From: Variovorax sp. UMC13
GTDB lineage: Bacteria; Pseudomonadota; Gammaproteobacteria; Burkholderiales; Burkholderiaceae_C
Assembly: GCF_014170375.1 (NCBI RefSeq)
Contig: NZ_LZZW01000025.1
Location: 124,001-188,000 of the forward strand
DNA length: 64,000 nucleotides
Direction of reading: 5' to 3'
Part shown: in pieces, positions 61,519 through 64,000 of the stretch
Position numbering within the stretch: position 1 is the first letter of the stretch
How the letters are laid out: every line of letters starts with the position of its first letter
The notes under the pieces: model-generated
Told to the model about the DNA's origin: nothing
What the model saw: the letters and a program-made list of their open reading frames with translations, nothing else
Databases searched by the model: none
Program-made: the position numbers and the translations under genes

Positions 61519-62358
61519 ATGAACAAGCAAATTGCCCTCGATCCGTTCCAGAACGTGGTCGCTTCCGGCGTCGCGATCTGCGACATGAACAAGCTTCTGG
61601 GCACCGTGCTCGAAAAGCTGACCCTGACCCTGGGCGGCACCTTCACGCGGGCCATGATCACCAAGATCGAGCTCAAGGCCAACGGCAAGGTGATCTTCGA
61701 GACGGACGGCGCCAAGCTGGAAGCCTCGAACGTCTACAACGGCGGCACCACCGATGTGACCATCGTCAAGATGGACTTCATGGACCGCCGCGCCGTCACG
61801 GCCAACGCGCGCCAGGCCGGCACGTTCGACCTGTCGGCGGCCTCGGGCATCGCTTCGCTGCGCCTGGAAGTCACCATCGCGGGCGCCACGGCGCCGACGC
61901 TGATCGGCTTCGCCGACGTGAGCCCGCCGACCAACGACCAGGCCGAGCAGGGCATCCGCTTCCTGATCTCGCGTCGCCATCGCGCGACCCAGGTCATCGG
62001 CGGCGCCGGCACGTTCGCGCTGTCGGTGCCTCACCTGGACCCGGCTGGCGGCGGCTCGAACTTCCGCCGCATCTTCATCTACGCGGCCAACTGCACGGGC
62101 TTCAAGACCGTGCGCGAGGGCATCGCGGAGCACGAGGTGCTCAAGCTGCAGAACGAGGCGAGCCAGAAGGACAACTTCAAGGCGCCGCAGGCCAACCTGA
62201 TCGTGTTCGATCCGGTGCAGGACGGCCAGCTGCAGGGCCGCACCTGGGACACGCGCCCCAGCTCGGGCGTGCGCTCGGCGCAGTTCTACGCCACGTTCTC
62301 GGCCGGTGAAACGATCACCATCGAGACCGACGAACTGATCCCCTACGCGGCCTACTGA
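61519..62358 (+). CDS. Major capsid protein, PM2 P2-like double jelly-roll
   Basis: The protein has 279 residues, close to the 269 of PM2 P2. The pattern follows P2: a beta-rich N-terminal barrel with IELKANGKVIFETDG, the stretch RRAVTANARQAGTFDLSAAS followed by ASLRLEVTIAG, a connecting FLISRRHRAT region, and a second beta-rich half (FRRIFIYAANCTGFKTVREG, LIVFDPVQDGQLQGRTWDTR, FYATFSAGETITIETDELIP). It contains almost no long helices. Double jelly-roll proteins form pseudo-hexameric capsomers of tailless viruses with an inner membrane. Homology is judged by eye from memory of P2. Confidence 0.82.
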   Translation: MNKQIALDPFQNVVASGVAICDMNKLLGTVLEKLTLTLGGTFTRAMITKIELKANGKVIFETDGAKLEASNVYNGGTTDVTIVKMDFMDRRAVTANARQAGTFDLSAASGIASLRLEVTIAGATAPTLIGFADVSPPTNDQAEQGIRFLISRRHRATQVIGGAGTFALSVPHLDPAGGGSNFRRIFIYAANCTGFKTVREGIAEHEVLKLQNEASQKDNFKAPQANLIVFDPVQDGQLQGRTWDTRPSSGVRSAQFYATFSAGETITIETDELIPYAAY

Positions 62359-62368
62359 GCGTCGCCCA

Positions 62369-62647
62369 ATGACCGGCGACGAGTACATCGAAACGCAAGA
62401 CAACATGCGCCCCCTGCGCATGTTCGTCGGTGCGGCTGCTGGTCTGCTGGCTGCCAGCGACCAGAGCTACGCCAATCAGGACTACTACGCGGCCAACGTG
62501 CCGCGTCAGTACTACTCGATTGGCCCCACGGGCATGAGCATCGAAGGCTCGCCGGTCGCGGTGACGCGCTCGGGCGGCGTCGTGCTCTCGCCCATGTTGG
62601 TTTTCATCGGCATCGGCGTCGTGGCCGCGCTGGTGCTCAAGCGCTGA
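62369..62647 (+). CDS. Provirus virion membrane protein
   Basis: The protein has 92 residues. A weak hydrophobic segment near residues 17-29 (RMFVGAAAGLLAAS) and a strong C-terminal helix (SPMLVFIGIGVVAALVLKR) surround a Tyr/Asn-rich middle (YANQDYYAANVPRQYYSIGP). It follows the capsid gene by 10 bases. It resembles small integral proteins of the PM2 vesicle by place and topology, not by clear sequence match. Confidence 0.7.
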   Translation: MTGDEYIETQDNMRPLRMFVGAAAGLLAASDQSYANQDYYAANVPRQYYSIGPTGMSIEGSPVAVTRSGGVVLSPMLVFIGIGVVAALVLKR

Positions 62648-62651
62648 CGGT

Positions 62652-62879
62652 ATGTCTATGGGCATGCCAATCAGCGCAAGTGCGAGTAGCTCGGCCTCGG
62701 GCAAGCTCGACCAGGCGGGCAACGCGTTCGACCTCGGAAGCTCGGGGGACTGGACCGTCAACGTGGGCGGCAGTGGCACGTCCTATCAGAGCGCATCGGG
62801 CGGCGGGCTGCTGGGCAAGATCCCGACCCCTCTGCTGATCCTCGGGGCGCTGGTGGCGGCATGGTATTACCTGCGTTGA
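62652..62879 (+). CDS. Provirus C-tail-anchored membrane protein
   Basis: The protein has 75 residues: a Ser/Gly-rich N-terminal part (MSMGMPISASASSSASGKLD) and a C-terminal helix (PTPLLILGALVAAWYYLR). Tail-anchored topology repeats that of its neighbours. Its end overlaps the next gene by 19 bases. Confidence 0.65.
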   Translation: MSMGMPISASASSSASGKLDQAGNAFDLGSSGDWTVNVGGSGTSYQSASGGGLLGKIPTPLLILGALVAAWYYLR

Positions 62880-63265
62880 CCGTCAAGCCCTGGACGCCTG
62901 ACCTCGCACGCGCGTTTATCCCGAGTGTCGAGGCCAACCCCTGGGGGCCGCTCGAAAACCTGCTGGACGTGCTGGGCGGGGCCTTCCTGTTCGAGTTCGT
63001 GCAGGGCGGGGCGCATGCGCTCGCCGCCGCGCGGCCCGTGGCCTGCGCGCACGGCCGACGCCTGGACGTGGTGGGCCTCGTTTCGACCGGGGAACGCCTG
63101 ACCGCAGAGCACGTGCGGGGCCTGTCGCTCGCGATGGCCGCGCGACTCGAATGCGACATGCTGGCGATGACCACCATGCGGCCTCATCTGGCGCGCACCT
63201 GTGTGCGGGCCGGCTGGGCTGAAACCGGCCACCTTCTCACCATGGACGCGAGGGCTCTCCAGTGA
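62861..63265 (+). CDS. Provirus GNAT-like protein in the structural operon
   Basis: The protein has 134 residues. The C-terminal part AARLECDMLAMTTMRPHLAR, then TCVRAGWAETGHLLTMDA, resembles the last strands of an N-acetyltransferase (mutation-like RPxLxRxCxRAGW), and a helical region FLFEFVQGGAHALAAARP precedes it. A full acetyl-CoA loop is not evident. It could be a structural protein with a GNAT-like fold. Overlaps on both sides place it in the capsid operon. Confidence 0.55.
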   Translation: MVLPALTVKPWTPDLARAFIPSVEANPWGPLENLLDVLGGAFLFEFVQGGAHALAAARPVACAHGRRLDVVGLVSTGERLTAEHVRGLSLAMAARLECDMLAMTTMRPHLARTCVRAGWAETGHLLTMDARALQ

Positions 63266-63651
63266 GCAGCAGCAAGTCAAGCCAGCAGGCGAACACCAGC
63301 ACCTCCGACCTGCGGCGCGTGCTCGGCGAGCGGGCTGTGTCGGCGGAAAACTCCAATGTCACGCAGACGAACCTGTCGTATGCGCTCGATGCCGACGTGG
63401 CCGGCGCCGCGCTCGATGCAAACGCCAAGACCGTGGGCGCGAGCCTGGACTTCACGGGCAGTGCGCTCGCGACGATGCTGGACTTCGCGTCGAAGAGCAA
63501 CGCGCAGGCGCTCGATTCGCTCGACACCACGGCCAACCTCGTGAAGGACAGCTACGCCGACGCCAAAGGCCGCGGCGCGCTGACCGACAAAATCATCATC
63601 GGCGTCGTGATCGTCGCCGGTGTCATCGCCTGGAAGGCACTGAGCAAATGA
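63262..63651 (+). CDS. Provirus helical membrane protein
   Basis: The protein has 129 residues from a GTG overlapping the previous stop. A long Ala/Ser/Asp-rich amphipathic region (DADVAGAALDANAKTVGASL, FTGSALATMLDFASKSNAQA) ends in a membrane helix (DKIIIGVVIVAGVIAWKALSK). It may be a virion protein bridging capsid and membrane. The stop overlaps the next ATG. Confidence 0.68.
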   Translation: MSSSKSSQQANTSTSDLRRVLGERAVSAENSNVTQTNLSYALDADVAGAALDANAKTVGASLDFTGSALATMLDFASKSNAQALDSLDTTANLVKDSYADAKGRGALTDKIIIGVVIVAGVIAWKALSK

Positions 63652-64000
63652 AGCCCACCAAGATCTACACCTTCACGGTGCCGGCCAATGCTGCGTTCCC
63701 GCTGCTGGCCATGGGTGACTTCTTCAAGATCCAAGCGGCCACGGGGCCGGTGGAAGTGCGCGGGGACACCTTCGGCACCATCGGCGGGGTACTGCCGGGG
63801 CAGGGCCTGGAGCGCACGCCGTTCAATCGGCTGGAGTTTCGCGACATCTCGGGAGGTGATAACCAAATCTCCCTGCTGGTCGCGGACCAGGCGTTTGTCG
63901 ATGACCGCATCTCGGGAGAGGTTTCGGTGATCGACGGCAATACGGCCCTGACCAAAGCGGGGTTGGCCTTCATTGCGTCGGCAAACGCGTCGGCGGCCCC
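63648..64000 (+). CDS. Provirus structural protein, probable spike or receptor-binding, 3' end off the window
   Basis: The ATG at 63648 overlaps the previous stop and the frame is open to the window edge (117 codons). The sequence MKPTKIYTFTVPANAAFPLL, then AMGDFFKIQAATGPVEVRGD, then TFGTIGGVLPGQGLERTPFN, is beta-rich with Gly turns, no membrane helix and acidic loops. This is typical of surface or vertex proteins of small phages. Identity is an inference from place. Confidence 0.6.
   Translation, partial: MKPTKIYTFTVPANAAFPLLAMGDFFKIQAATGPVEVRGDTFGTIGGVLPGQGLERTPFNRLEFRDISGGDNQISLLVADQAFVDDRISGEVSVIDGNTALTKAGLAFIASANASAA

Noticed and set aside
56126..64000. Filamentous (inovirus) prophage
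   Set aside because: The dif site, repressor type and Zot-like P-loop protein would fit, but there is no typical pIII or pVIII coat arrangement, and the 279-residue beta-rich protein after the ATPase fits a double jelly-roll capsid better.

Overview
The window is GC-rich, densely coded DNA. Gene content and order point to a betaproteobacterium of the order Burkholderiales, most likely a Comamonadaceae member of Variovorax/Acidovorax type. The supporting signs are argA-dapC-dapD-pilU-dapE-prmB in one run, lptG-lptF divergent from pepA-holC, cysB next to cbiX, a tadA fused to an alpha/beta-hydrolase-like tail, and short dispersed palindromic repeats between genes. This assignment is inferred from content, not from a database search.

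Layout. 0-6 kb is a stress and redox island: two universal stress proteins, hemerythrin, a PHA synthase that reads in two frames, a DksA-like zinc finger, an HtrA-type lipoprotein protease and a flavodoxin. 6-15 kb is accessory: ThpR, an AbiE-type toxin-antitoxin pair with an operator palindrome, MarR/SDR and LysR/SDR/nitroreductase divergons with clear operators (one SDR carries a frameshift), and a TetR/metallo-beta-lactamase pair. 15-48 kb is conserved core: ABC-F, M14 peptidase, prmB, the succinylase branch of lysine/diaminopimelate synthesis, a pilus retraction ATPase, argA, hrpA, an aminotransferase, cysB, cbiX, lptFG, pepA-holC, a branched-chain amino acid binding protein, an HPP/CBS membrane protein, DUF72, tadA, ldcA, a cyclase-FHA protein and a TAXI-type binding protein. 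48-56 kb is again accessory: a zinc-ribbon protein, a divergent KfrA/tyrosine recombinase pair around a perfect palindrome, an MFS transporter, an isochorismatase-like hydrolase, a LysR regulator, a VOC protein and a DNA/RNA non-specific endonuclease.

The most interesting part is 56.2 kb to the right edge. It reads as the left 7.8 kb of an integrated tailless, membrane-containing virus related to corticovirus PM2. Leftward it has a Cro/CI-type repressor with a membrane anchor and a second small regulator. Rightward it has a tightly overlapping chain: small proteins, a 625-residue rolling-circle initiator of the GPA family (HUH motif and paired tyrosines), a zinc ribbon, a P-loop ATPase of packaging type, a two-helix membrane peptide, a 279-residue PM2-P2-like major capsid protein, several small single-span membrane proteins, a GNAT-like protein and the start of a probable structural or spike protein. 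No tail, terminase, portal or integrase gene is seen. The left end is a dif-like XerC/XerD site at 56225-56252 with a perfect central region and XerD arm. This indicates that the element integrates at the chromosome dimer resolution site using the host Xer recombinases, and that the window lies at the replication terminus. The right end of the element is outside the window.
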